Shown here in pieces: positions 1-6,727 of a stretch of 21,848 bases of DNA. The position numbers and the translations under genes are program-made. A model generated the notes under the pieces. The model was not told the origin of the DNA, did no database searches, and saw only the letters and a list, made by a program, of their open reading frames with translations. The DNA comes from Actinomycetota bacterium (lineage in GTDB: Bacteria > Actinomycetota > Actinomycetes > S36-B12 > UBA10799): the NCBI GenBank assembly GCA_030837395.1, contig JAUPKO010000516.1, positions 1-21,848 on the forward strand, in the 5' to 3' direction. Positions within the stretch are counted from its first letter, which is position 1. Each line of letters starts with the position of its first letter.

Positions 1-1
1 C

Positions 2-820
2 TCGGACACCATCGCCCGGGCCATGGGTACCGCGGTGGGAGCGGCACTGGTGATCCCACTGGTCTTCGCCACCCAGAACGTCTACGCCGCGAACATCATC
101 CTGGTGGCAGTTCTCGCGGTGACCACCTACATCGTCACCTCCGCCAACGAGGGGCTCTACATCATCGCGATCACGATCGAGACAGTGTTCACCCGGGCGG
201 TGGTCGGCGAGGATCCGGTCGGTGTGGCCATCAGCAGGGTCACCGATGTTCTGCTCGGTTGCGCTCTGGCCGTCGTCCTGCTGCTGGTGGTGCCGCTGCG
301 ACACGGGCGCCGGCTTCGGCACGAGATCGCCAACTACGCCGATGCGACAGCTGACTGGGTAGAGTGCGTGGCCAGGCTCAGCGAGGGGCGGATCACCCCG
401 AAGAAGGTCCGGCGTCGGCACCGGGCGATGGTCAGCACGCGGGCAACGGTGCAGCATGCGCTGGACGTGCGCCGACTCGAACCGCTCGGCCCTGGGCTAC
501 CCCCGTGGCTGGCGTATCACCTCTACACCTCGATCCACGATGCCAGCCGCGCCTGTGTCGCTGCCGAGATGACAATCCGGCATGGTGTGCCCACCACTGA
601 CGCCGCAGCTGCCTCGGCCCGCCGAACCGTGGCCAACCTGCGGTTCGTGGCCGTGACTCTGCATGGGACCGCGCCCCCCGGGCAACCCCCCGAGTCGGCC
701 CCGCCCGAAGTCGCCGACTCCGTTGACGATGTCGCCCGCCTGCTGGGTATCGCGGAGCGCGAGTCCGCCGCCGCCGCCGATCTTGCCCTCTCCAGCCTGA
801 TGGAAAAGGCGCCCAGATGA
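2..820 (+). CDS. FUSC-family (fusaric acid resistance-like) membrane protein, C-terminal part
   Basis: The reading frame is open to the left edge, so the N-terminus lies outside the window; an internal ATG at 23 is probably not the start. What is visible begins with hydrophobic segments (about residues 10-30, 33-55 and 75-105 of the visible part) containing an R-x-x-G-T-x-x-G-like stretch and a conserved-looking R-x-x-D-x-x-x-G before the last membrane helix. A cytoplasmic helical region rich in Arg, Ala and Glu follows. This layout is typical of the C-terminal half of FUSC/YccS-type proteins, which are thought to export aromatic acids or other small molecules. The K+ channel gene begins 25 nt downstream on the same strand. 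The family call rests on hydropathy and the RGTxxG-type region. Substrate unknown. Confidence 0.7.
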   Translation, partial: SDTIARAMGTAVGAALVIPLVFATQNVYAANIILVAVLAVTTYIVTSANEGLYIIAITIETVFTRAVVGEDPVGVAISRVTDVLLGCALAVVLLLVVPLRHGRRLRHEIANYADATADWVECVARLSEGRITPKKVRRRHRAMVSTRATVQHALDVRRLEPLGPGLPPWLAYHLYTSIHDASRACVAAEMTIRHGVPTTDAAAASARRTVANLRFVAVTLHGTAPPGQPPESAPPEVADSVDDVARLLGIAERESAAAADLALSSLMEKAPR

Positions 821-845
821 TCCGTCGGGCTGCAACACTCGTGGG

Positions 846-1406
846 GTGACCGAGAACTCCCCCGACCGTCGCGCCAAGCAGGCAGTGGTCTGGGGCCTCG
901 TGCGCTCGGCGCTGCTGGGCCTCGGCGTCCTTGCCGTCTACTGGCTGCTGCCCATCGACTCCTTCGACAGCATCCTGACCATCGCCGTGATGGTGACGTT
1001 CTCCCTTGGCGTGTGGCTGTTCTACGTTGTCCGGGAGTTGGTCCGCCTGCGCAACTCGCCCTACCCGCTGGTACGACTCAGCGGAGCGCTGATCTCCACC
1101 ATCATGCTGCTCGTGGTGCTCTTCGCCCAGGTCTTCCTCACCCTCGACCACGCCGAAACGGGCTCATTCAGCGAGCCGCTGACCAAGATGGCCGCCCTCT
1201 ACTTCTCCATGACGGTGACCGCCACCGTCGGCTTCGGCGACATTGTGGCCAAGACCGACATTGCCCGCGCCATCGTCACCTTCCAAATGTTCGTCAACCT
1301 GGTGCTGCTCGCTGCAGCCCTGCGGGGGTTGATCACGGTGGCGCAGTCACATTCCAAGCGCGGGCTACTCGCACCACCGACGCAACCACCGGACGCTTCC
1401 ACCTGA
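846..1406 (+). CDS. Ion channel protein with potassium selectivity filter
   Basis: A 186-residue membrane protein with a GTG start at 846. The selectivity filter T-V-G-F-G-D (residues 127-132) sits in a pore-helix context, between a hydrophobic segment at about 78-100 and a final helix at about 138-168, which is the Ion_trans_2 pore layout. Two further hydrophobic segments precede it (about 20-36 and 42-66), so the topology looks like four membrane helices plus a re-entrant pore loop. No C-terminal RCK/TrkA-N domain is present; the protein ends soon after the inner helix. Small stand-alone channels like this are common in actinobacteria and are expected to conduct K+. The gene follows the FUSC-like gene by 25 nt and precedes a lipoprotein with its own promoter. 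Confidence 0.85.
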   Translation: MTENSPDRRAKQAVVWGLVRSALLGLGVLAVYWLLPIDSFDSILTIAVMVTFSLGVWLFYVVRELVRLRNSPYPLVRLSGALISTIMLLVVLFAQVFLTLDHAETGSFSEPLTKMAALYFSMTVTATVGFGDIVAKTDIARAIVTFQMFVNLVLLAAALRGLITVAQSHSKRGLLAPPTQPPDAST

Positions 1407-1423
1407 TCGGTCCGAGGCCGGGT

Positions 1424-1429
1424 TAGCCT
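1424..1429 (+). promoter_or_regulatory. Candidate -10 element for the Ala-rich lipoprotein gene
   Basis: TAGCCT lies 28 nt upstream of the ATG at 1458 and just after the stop of the channel gene. A strong Shine-Dalgarno sequence (AAGGAG, 1445-1450) follows, 7 nt before the ATG. No convincing -35 was seen. Confidence 0.4.
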
Positions 1430-1457
1430 GGTGCAACCCGATCCAAGGAGACAATCC

Positions 1458-1985
1458 ATGAAGGTTCGCATTGTGGGCGCCGTCGCCCTGCTTGCCGCTG
1501 TCAGCCTCGCCGGCTGCGGTTCCGATGCCGGTTCGTCCGTCGCCAGCGCGGCGCAGTCTGCCGCCGCCGGGGTGGCCTCCGCCGGCGCCAGCGCGGCGCA
1601 GTCCGCGGCAGCCGGTGTAGCGTCGTCCGCTGCCGCGGCGGCGTCATCCGCAGTGGCACAGGCCACCAGCGGCGTGTGCGAGTCGCTGGGCACCCTCAAG
1701 GGCACGATCGAGGGCCAGTCCGACGACGCCGCCACCGTCGGCGACGTGCGCGCCCTGGCCGAGCAGGCCAACCAGCAACTCGAGTCTTTCAAGGCCGAGG
1801 CGGGACCGGCGCAATCCGCCATCGTCAGCGCCCTGCAGGCTGCAGAGAACGCCCTGATCAGCCAACTCGAGGGTCAGCCGGACTCCACTCCCATGAGCGA
1901 AACCACCCCCGCGACGCAGGCTGCGGTGCAGGCGGTGCAGAACGCCTACTCGACGCTCAACCAGTCACTGGGCTGCACGGAGTAG
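1458..1985 (+). CDS. Ala-rich secreted lipoprotein, function unknown
   Basis: A 175-residue protein. The ATG at 1458 is preferred over an in-frame GTG at 1431 because AAGGAG lies 7 nt before it and because it places a proper type II signal peptide at the N-terminus: charged start, hydrophobic core, then lipobox L-A-G-C with the lipidated Cys at residue 20. Residues 29-58 are two copies of a 15-residue Ala/Ser/Gln/Gly unit, followed by an Ala/Ser run to about residue 70. This looks like a flexible or helical spacer away from the membrane. The C-terminal domain (about 75-175) begins and ends near single cysteines (V-C-E and G-C-T-E), which could form a disulfide, and appears mostly helical. I do not recognise a family. 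The gene converges on DUF3151, 20 nt between stop codons. Confidence 0.8.
   Translation: MKVRIVGAVALLAAVSLAGCGSDAGSSVASAAQSAAAGVASAGASAAQSAAAGVASSAAAAASSAVAQATSGVCESLGTLKGTIEGQSDDAATVGDVRALAEQANQQLESFKAEAGPAQSAIVSALQAAENALISQLEGQPDSTPMSETTPATQAAVQAVQNAYSTLNQSLGCTE
1542..1631 (+). repeat. Two tandem 45-bp coding repeats (15 residues each)
   Basis: Units 1542-1586 and 1587-1631 are in frame and encode near-identical 15-mers starting A-S-A-A-Q-S. The first 17 nt of each unit are identical, while later codons differ synonymously (for example GCC GCC GCC against GCG GCA GCC). The duplication is therefore not fresh, and the peptide rather than the DNA has been kept. Confidence 0.8.
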
Positions 1986-2005
1986 CCCAGCGCCCGGGTC
2001 TCGGT

Positions 2006-2401
2006 CTAGGCCAGCCCACCGCAATCGGCGAGGAAGGTCCGGCAGCGTGCTGCCTCACCTTCCTCGCCGATTTCGTCGGCGGCGCGAGCCAACGCGGCCA
2101 GACACCGCAGAAAGCCCACATTGCCGGCGTGTGAGTAGGGCACGGGGCCGGCTCCGCGCCACCCATTGCGGCGCAGGGCATCCAGGCCGCGGTGATAACC
2201 CACGCGGGCATAGGCGTACGAGTCCAGGTCCCGCCCCTGCTCCCAGGCGAGTTCGGCCAGGAGGGACCACGCGAGGGATGACTCGGGGTGTCGACGAGCG
2301 ATCACCACGGGATTCTCACCGTCCTCCAGCGCCGCCACCACCGCAGGCTCATCCGGCAGCAGGGTCGGCTCCGGGCCGTCGAGCAGGTTGTTGATGTCCA
2401 T
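2006..2401 (-). CDS. DUF3151 family protein
   Basis: A 131-residue soluble protein from the ATG at 2401; an alternative GTG at 2410 would add three residues. The conserved signature of DUF3151, an actinobacterial family of unknown function, is clear. It has an N-terminal N-L-L-x-G-P-E-P-T-x-L-P, then H-P-x-S-S-L-A-W, then the diagnostic Y-A-Y-A-R-x-G-Y-H-R-G-L-D-A-L-R-R-N-G-W-R-G and P-V-P-Y-S-H, and near the end R-C-R-x-F-L. Length is normal for the family. The gene starts about 10 nt after the TauE/SafE stop and may be the last gene of the sulfur operon transcript, although the family has no known sulfur role. The 50-nt dyad at 2023-2072 lies within its C-terminal codons. Confidence 0.93.
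   Translation of the reverse strand: MDINNLLDGPEPTLLPDEPAVVAALEDGENPVVIARRHPESSLAWSLLAELAWEQGRDLDSYAYARVGYHRGLDALRRNGWRGAGPVPYSHAGNVGFLRCLAALARAADEIGEEGEAARCRTFLADCGGLA
2023..2072. terminator. Large perfect inverted repeat at convergent 3' ends, candidate bidirectional terminator
   Basis: The arms 2023-2038 and 2057-2072 are exact 16-nt reverse complements. Between them a second stem, GGCAG/CTGCC (2041-2045 and 2050-2054), closes a CGTG loop, so the transcript of either strand can fold into a hairpin of about 21 bp with a 2x2 internal loop. On the plus strand it lies 38 nt after the lipoprotein stop and is followed by TTTC. It lies inside the last codons of the DUF3151 gene, so a terminator for the lipoprotein mRNA is embedded in the opposite coding sequence. 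No long U-tract follows. Confidence 0.65.
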
Positions 2402-2411
2402 GCCGGTCACT

Positions 2412-3176
2412 TTAGGCCGCGGTGAGGATCCACGCCTCGTATGCCGTGACCAGCGCCATCACCAGTACCAACGAGCCGAAACCGATCCCCAATGACCGGC
2501 TTGACCACTTGTTGGACCAGCGCGCGGCGAGGAATGTCGTGATGACCGCGGCGAAAGCCACCACCGCCGAGGCCGTTGGATTGAATGCCTCCCCCACCCG
2601 TGGCACCAAGGCCGCCGCGGAGTTGATGACGATCACCAGCAGCGCGGTGGCGGTCGCCATCCGCACCGGCATCCCGAGCACGAGAGTGAGTGCCGGGACG
2701 ATCAGGAAGCCGCCGCCGACGCCGAAGAAGCCCGTCACCAGTCCGACCGCGAAGGCCACCAGCACGATCGCCGGCCACGACTTGCGGGCGTGCTCGGCCT
2801 CGTCTCCGTCCGCGCCCTGCCGTAGCGCCTTGCGCAGCATGAGCCCGCCGGCCACGACCATCAGCAGGGCGAACGACCACAACTGCAGGGCGTCGTCCGT
2901 GCGCAGGGCCAGCCGGGATCCGGCCATCGCTCCCAGCACACCGAGGGCACCGAAGATCAGCCCCTCCCGCCACGCGACCCGGCCCACCTTGGCGTGCGGG
3001 ATGATGCCGCCGATCGCCGCTGCGGCCACCACCACCAGGGAGGTCGTGGCCGCTTCGTCGGGAGGAACCCCGACAATCAGCAACAGCGGTACCGCGAGGA
3101 TTCCGCCGCCACCGCCGAACAGCCCCAGGGCGAGCCCCAGGATGACACCGACGGCGATGAACGCGAGGGCGGTCAC
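2412..3176 (-). CDS. Sulfite exporter TauE/SafE family protein
   Basis: A 254-residue integral membrane protein with a GTG start at 3176. The N-terminal helix carries the glycine-rich G-L-F-G-G-G-G-G-I-L-A-V-P motif, and the same motif is repeated in the second half (G-F-F-G-V-G-G-G-F-L-I-V-P). This internal two-fold repeat defines TauE/SafE proteins. About eight hydrophobic segments are visible, with a short charged loop (about residues 120-135) between the halves. The family exports sulfite, sulfoacetate or related sulfur anions. The gene begins 34 nt downstream of the persulfide dioxygenase on the same strand, so it most likely exports the sulfite that enzyme forms. The substrate is inferred from context. 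Confidence 0.92.
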   Translation of the reverse strand: MTALAFIAVGVILGLALGLFGGGGGILAVPLLLIVGVPPDEAATTSLVVVAAAAIGGIIPHAKVGRVAWREGLIFGALGVLGAMAGSRLALRTDDALQLWSFALLMVVAGGLMLRKALRQGADGDEAEHARKSWPAIVLVAFAVGLVTGFFGVGGGFLIVPALTLVLGMPVRMATATALLVIVINSAAALVPRVGEAFNPTASAVVAFAAVITTFLAARWSNKWSSRSLGIGFGSLVLVMALVTAYEAWILTAA

Positions 3177-3210
3177 AGGGTCACGGGAATCTCAGCCGGG
3201 CTGGGCGGGG

Positions 3211-4665
3211 TCAGTCGGAGTAGGCCGCGCCGAGGGTCGCGGCATGGCCGTCGACCACGATCGGAAGGCCGGCCTTCTCGGCATTGGCGAAGTCGTCGTC
3301 GACAATCACCACGGGTACCCCGGCGCGGGCGAGCAGCGACCCTGCCACGGCGGCGCGGAAGCCACTGCCGCAGGAGACCCACACAGTGGTGTCGGCGCCG
3401 GCGTGGGCGGCTGCTTGGGACCAGGCCACAACATCGCCGATCCGACCGGGCAACTCGTGCAGCGGCACGTGCCTGGCGCCGGCGACATGGCCGTCGCGCC
3501 ATTCGGTCAGGCGTCGGGCGTCCATCACGATGAGGTTGGGGTCGGCGGCCAGTGCCGCCGCCAAGCCCACGAAGTCCTCCCGACGGATGCTTCCAAGGTC
3601 GGCAGTTGAGCGGGCCCAACTGCCGGGGTCGCCGACGTTCTGCCCGGCCGGCCGGTCGATGCCGATACGTACCATGGCCCGTTGGAATTCGGTGATCTGA
3701 TCCTGGCTGGCCCCGAGCAGGGTGATGGGGGTGCCCCAGGGGATGAGCCACCCGAGGTAGGTGATCGCATTGCCGTCGGCGTCGAAGCTCAGCGACCCCT
3801 TGAGGTGCTCGGCGGCCCACACCTTGCGCGAGCGCAGGTCCACGACCCACTCCCCTGCTTCGATCCGCGCCCGCAGCACGTCTGGATCGGCGTGCTCCGC
3901 CGGGGTGAGGTCGATGGCACGGGCGCCCGCCTCGTTGGCCGGGCCCATGTGCTTGTAGTAGGCCGGGAAAGCGTCCAGGCCGGCAATCAACTCAGTGACG
4001 AATTCATCCTCGTCGAGCAGGGCGGCCGGGTTGGTGGCCGCCTGCAGCCCGATGGTCGACTCCAGGCCGACTGTGGCGGTGGCGCTGCAGAACGATCCGA
4101 ACCCGTGGGTCGGGAACACCGCAGCGTCGGCGTCGAGTTCGGTCACGAGGCGACGCACGGAACGCCATTGGTCGTGGGCCAGGCCCTTGGTCGCCGCCGC
4201 CGAGATCAGGTCCGGTCGGCCGACGCTGCCATACAGCAGGGATCCGCCGGTGAAGACCGCGATGTTGCGACCGTCGACGTCCAAGGCGTAGGACACGTGG
4301 TGCGGGGTGTGCCCTGGTGTGTGCACCACACGCCAGTGCATGGCGCCGGCGTCGAACTCGTCGCCGTCACCCATGATCGCGGCGTCGAACGCGTAGTCAT
4401 GGCCACGCGGCACGACGTAGGTGGCGCCGGTGAGCCGAGCGAGTTCGAGCCCGCCGGACACATAGTCGTTGTGCACGTGGGTCTCGACCACGTGGCTGAC
4501 CCCCCAGTCACGCCGCTGCAGCACCGCCAGTACGCGCTCGATGTCGCGTTGCGGGTCGACCACCACGGCCACGCCGTCGAGGCCGACGATGTAGGAGCGG
4601 TCGCCGAGGTCGGGGGTGTCGAGGACCTCGATCACCGGGGTCCTCGTGGTGAGTTGGGTGGTCAT
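3211..4665 (-). CDS. MBL-fold persulfide dioxygenase-like protein with two rhodanese domains
   Basis: A 484-residue protein. The ATG at 4665 overlaps the stop of the upstream rhodanese gene (ATGA), with AGGAG ten nt before it. The N-terminal metallo-beta-lactamase domain (about 10-235) shows T-H-V-H-N-D-Y (H63, H65, D67), H-T-P-G-H-T and P-T-H-G-F-G-S-F-C-S, the iron-binding pattern of ETHE1-type persulfide dioxygenases. Rhodanese domain 1 (about 255-350) has no Cys at the active-site loop, as is usual in this fusion family. Rhodanese domain 2 (about 370-480) has C432 in V-S-C-G-S-G-F-R-A. The expected reaction is oxidation of low-molecular-weight persulfide to sulfite and thiol in the cytoplasm, with sulfane sulfur handed between domains. 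In actinobacteria the thiol may be mycothiol (inference). Confidence 0.92.
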   Translation of the reverse strand: MTTQLTTRTPVIEVLDTPDLGDRSYIVGLDGVAVVVDPQRDIERVLAVLQRRDWGVSHVVETHVHNDYVSGGLELARLTGATYVVPRGHDYAFDAAIMGDGDEFDAGAMHWRVVHTPGHTPHHVSYALDVDGRNIAVFTGGSLLYGSVGRPDLISAAATKGLAHDQWRSVRRLVTELDADAAVFPTHGFGSFCSATATVGLESTIGLQAATNPAALLDEDEFVTELIAGLDAFPAYYKHMGPANEAGARAIDLTPAEHADPDVLRARIEAGEWVVDLRSRKVWAAEHLKGSLSFDADGNAITYLGWLIPWGTPITLLGASQDQITEFQRAMVRIGIDRPAGQNVGDPGSWARSTADLGSIRREDFVGLAAALAADPNLIVMDARRLTEWRDGHVAGARHVPLHELPGRIGDVVAWSQAAAHAGADTTVWVSCGSGFRAAVAGSLLARAGVPVVIVDDDFANAEKAGLPIVVDGHAATLGAAYSD

Positions 4666-5000
4666 CGCTGGGGTGCTCCTTCTGCTTCCATGCCGGTGAC
4701 GACGGGGTGGCCGGCGCGCTGCCACGCCACGATTCCGCCGTCGACGTTGATCGCGGTGATGCCCTGCCGCTCAAGCCACATGACAACTTGGCCGGACCGA
4801 TTGCCGGTGCGGCAGATCACGTAGGCGGCCGGTTGCCCGCGGAACTCGTCCACTTTCAGCGGCACCAACGACATCGGCACCCACACGGAGCCGGCGACAT
4901 GGCCGTCGGTGTACTCGAACTGCTCACGCACGTCGATGACGCGGGCCTCCCCGGCCGCCATCGCGGCTTCCAGGTCGGCGATCGATGCTTGGGCGATCAT
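4662..5000 (-). CDS. Single-domain rhodanese
   Basis: A 112-residue cytoplasmic protein made of one rhodanese domain. It has V-I-D-V-R-E near the start, G-H-V-A-G-S before the central strand, and the active-site loop C63-R-T-G-N-R-S, followed by N-V-D-G-G-I-x-A-W. It would carry a persulfide on C63 and pass sulfane sulfur to thiols or proteins. The start at 5000 is an ATG with AGGAGT 11 nt upstream. It is the first gene of the rhodanese / persulfide dioxygenase / TauE operon, and its stop overlaps the next start by the ATGA arrangement, which implies coupled translation. A G-tract palindrome lies in its promoter. Confidence 0.92.
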   Translation of the reverse strand: MIAQASIADLEAAMAAGEARVIDVREQFEYTDGHVAGSVWVPMSLVPLKVDEFRGQPAAYVICRTGNRSGQVVMWLERQGITAINVDGGIVAWQRAGHPVVTGMEAEGAPQR

Positions 5001-5041
5001 GGGCTGACGAACTCCTCTGCGGGGGCTGACTAGTAGACCAA

Positions 5042-5060
5042 ACTATACCCCAGGGGGTAT
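5042..5060 (-). promoter_or_regulatory. CsoR/CstR-type operator overlapping a -10 element of the sulfur operon
   Basis: ATACCCCAGGGGGTAT (5045-5060) is a palindrome with 7-nt arms around a 2-nt centre. This AT-flanked C-tract/G-tract form is that of operators bound by the CsoR family (CsoR, CstR, FrmR). On the minus strand TATAGT (5047-5042) overlaps one arm and can serve as the -10, so a bound repressor would block RNA polymerase. It is 45 nt upstream of the rhodanese start. A persulfide-sensing CstR-like repressor fits the operon best, but no such gene is in the window. Confidence 0.7.
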
Positions 5061-5117
5061 TACTAGCGCCAGTCCGATCGCTTGTGCGCAACGGCTGACA
5101 CAGCCGCGGGTTCGCGC

Positions 5118-5123
5118 CATACT
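5118..5123 (+). promoter_or_regulatory. Candidate -10 for a leaderless WS/DGAT mRNA
   Basis: CATACT ends 7 nt before the GTG at 5131 and no Shine-Dalgarno sequence is present. Initiation at or next to the GTG would give a leaderless transcript. Confidence 0.4.
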
Positions 5124-5130
5124 CCGTTGC

Positions 5131-6642
5131 GTGCACATGTCTACGCAGGATGCCCTCTGGCTCACCATGGACCGCCCCAACAACCTCATGGTGATCGACA
5201 GCCTCATGTGGTTCAGCTCCGAACTCGACCCCGACCGCGTGCGTTCGGTGATCACCGAACGATTGGTGGACAGGTTCGCGGTTTTCAGCGCCCGCCCGGT
5301 CCAGGTCGACGGCGACTGGCGGTGGGAGGCGGACACCGAATTCGACCTCGACAATCACCTGCGGACCGCACAACTGCCCGCGCCGGGCGGGTTCGACGAG
5401 TTGCGGGACTGGGTCGGCAGCCAGCGCAGCATCGCCTTCGACCGCGCCCACCCCCTGTGGACCGCAACCATAGTCACCGGCTTCCACCCCGAGGCCGATG
5501 TGCAAGGCAGCGCCATGATGCTGCGCACCCACCACTCGCTGGCCGATGGCGTGCGCCTGACCCAAGTGATGTTCAGCATGTGCGATGTCGAGGGTGACCC
5601 GGTGCCGGTCGGCAAGACCCTGCGTCGCAGTACGACTCCGGTGGCGATCGCCACCTCGACGTTCAAGCAGGTGTCATCGTCGGCCGTCGACGTTGCCGGC
5701 TCCAGTGCGCGCACGGCAGCCCGAGCGGCCACCGCACCCGTCAAGGGGATGGCTCGGCTGATGGCGGATCCGTACTCGGTGATGGGGGTTCCGGCGACGC
5801 TGCGCGAAGCTGCCGACCGCGCCGCCGCCCTGGTGCGCAACCCGGCCCGGCTGACCGATGTGACGTCCCTGTTCAGCTCCGAGGACAACCGCCCCGTCAA
5901 CGACGTGTCCAGCACGGCCAAGCTGCTGCTCGCCTCGCCCAGCGTGACGACGGTATGGAGTGGCGAGCCGGGCGTGGCCAAGGGTGTCGGCTGGGCGCCG
6001 GACCTGTCGCTACCAGCGGTCAAGGCGATCGGCCGGGCGACGGGCACCACCGTTAACGATGTGCTGCTCGGGGCCGTCTCCGGCGCCCTCACCCGCTACT
6101 TGCGCGGTCACGGCGACGACGCCATCGACGAAGTCATGTGGATGGTGCCGGTCAGCATCCGCCCGTTCGATCCGGCGGAGACCGACGAGCTCGGCAACCA
6201 CTTCGCCCTGGTCGCACTGCGGATGCCGCTGGGCATCGCCGACATCAGCGAACGCCTCGCCGAGATTCACCGCCGGATGGACCGGATCAAGTCCAGCGAC
6301 GAGCCGCTGATCACGTTCAGCGTGCAGTGGGCGATCTCCGGCGCGCCGCGGCCGGTGGCCAAGGGCCTGACCAACTACTTCGCCAACAAGGCCGTCGGGG
6401 TGCTGACCAACGTGCCGGGGCCGCGCGGGCCGATCGGCTTCGCCGGCACCACGGTCGCGGGCACGATGGCATGGGCACCGTGCTCGGGCGATCAGGTGAT
6501 GACGATCTGCATTTTCAGCTACAACGGTCGGGTGTCGGTCGGGTTTGGCACTGACGCCACACTGATCCCGGACGCGGACCGCCTCGGCGACCTGTTCCAC
6601 GAAGAATTTGACGAGATGTGCGCGGCCTTCCCCACGTCGTAG
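5131..6642 (+). CDS. Wax ester synthase/diacylglycerol acyltransferase (WS/DGAT) family
   Basis: A 503-residue protein. The condensation-type acyltransferase motif H-H-S-L-A-D-G (H134, H135, D139) is intact within T-H-H-S-L-A-D-G-V. The N-terminus M-x-M-S-T-Q-D-A-L-W-L matches the usual family opening, which favours the GTG at 5131 over the ATG at 5137. The C-terminal DUF1298-type half carries N-D-V-L-L-G-A-V-S-G-A-L and T-N-V-P-G-P-R-G-P near residues 310 and 430. Full length is normal for the family. These enzymes transfer fatty acyl groups from acyl-CoA to alcohols or diacylglycerol and make storage wax esters or triacylglycerol at the membrane surface; substrate preference cannot be read here. 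The stop codon directly abuts the 3' end of the convergent tRNA gene. Confidence 0.93.
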   Translation: MHMSTQDALWLTMDRPNNLMVIDSLMWFSSELDPDRVRSVITERLVDRFAVFSARPVQVDGDWRWEADTEFDLDNHLRTAQLPAPGGFDELRDWVGSQRSIAFDRAHPLWTATIVTGFHPEADVQGSAMMLRTHHSLADGVRLTQVMFSMCDVEGDPVPVGKTLRRSTTPVAIATSTFKQVSSSAVDVAGSSARTAARAATAPVKGMARLMADPYSVMGVPATLREAADRAAALVRNPARLTDVTSLFSSEDNRPVNDVSSTAKLLLASPSVTTVWSGEPGVAKGVGWAPDLSLPAVKAIGRATGTTVNDVLLGAVSGALTRYLRGHGDDAIDEVMWMVPVSIRPFDPAETDELGNHFALVALRMPLGIADISERLAEIHRRMDRIKSSDEPLITFSVQWAISGAPRPVAKGLTNYFANKAVGVLTNVPGPRGPIGFAGTTVAGTMAWAPCSGDQVMTICIFSYNGRVSVGFGTDATLIPDADRLGDLFHEEFDEMCAAFPTS

Positions 6643-6716
6643 TGGGGCCGACGAGAGTCGAACTCGCACTGGCACGGACCTAAACCGTGTGCCTCTGCCA
6701 ATTGGGCTACGGCCCC
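6643..6716 (-). tRNA. tRNA with anticodon UAG (predicted Leu, CUA codon), short variable loop
   Basis: A complete cloverleaf can be drawn on the minus strand. It has a 7-bp perfect acceptor stem (GGGGCCG/CGGCCCC), a D arm GCC...GGC with loop CAATTGGCAGA, a perfect 5-bp anticodon stem CACGG/CCGTG around loop TTTAGGT, a five-nt variable loop CCAGT, and a T arm GCGAG-TTCGACT-CTCGT. The anticodon TAG is at 6680-6682. The discriminator is A73, as in leucine tRNAs, and CCA is not encoded. Leucine tRNAs are normally class II with a long variable arm, so the class I shape is odd. The gene starts 11 nt after the rdgB stop on the same strand and is probably cut from the rph-rdgB transcript. Confidence 0.88.
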
Positions 6717-6727
6717 GACGCGCCAGT

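Noticed and set aside
23..820. ATG at 23 as the true start of the FUSC-like gene
   Set aside because: The frame is open upstream to the window edge, and the visible part lacks the N-terminal half expected of the family.
2422..3609. Long plus-strand open frame of 395 codons opposite the TauE/SafE and persulfide dioxygenase genes
   Set aside because: Its product is low-complexity (Ser, Thr, Ala, Pro, Arg) with no domain, as expected for the antisense of GC-rich genes. The minus-strand proteins are unmistakable.
3660..3900. First rhodanese domain of the dioxygenase lacking a Cys taken as a defect
   Set aside because: Loss of Cys in the first of the two rhodanese domains is usual in this fusion family; the second domain keeps C432.
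3682..4824. Long plus-strand open frame opposite the persulfide dioxygenase
   Set aside because: Gly/Val/His-rich product with no motif, overlapping two well-defined minus-strand genes.
6680..6682. Anticodon TAG read as an amber suppressor tRNA
   Set aside because: A UAG anticodon pairs with CUA; an amber suppressor would need CUA as its anticodon.
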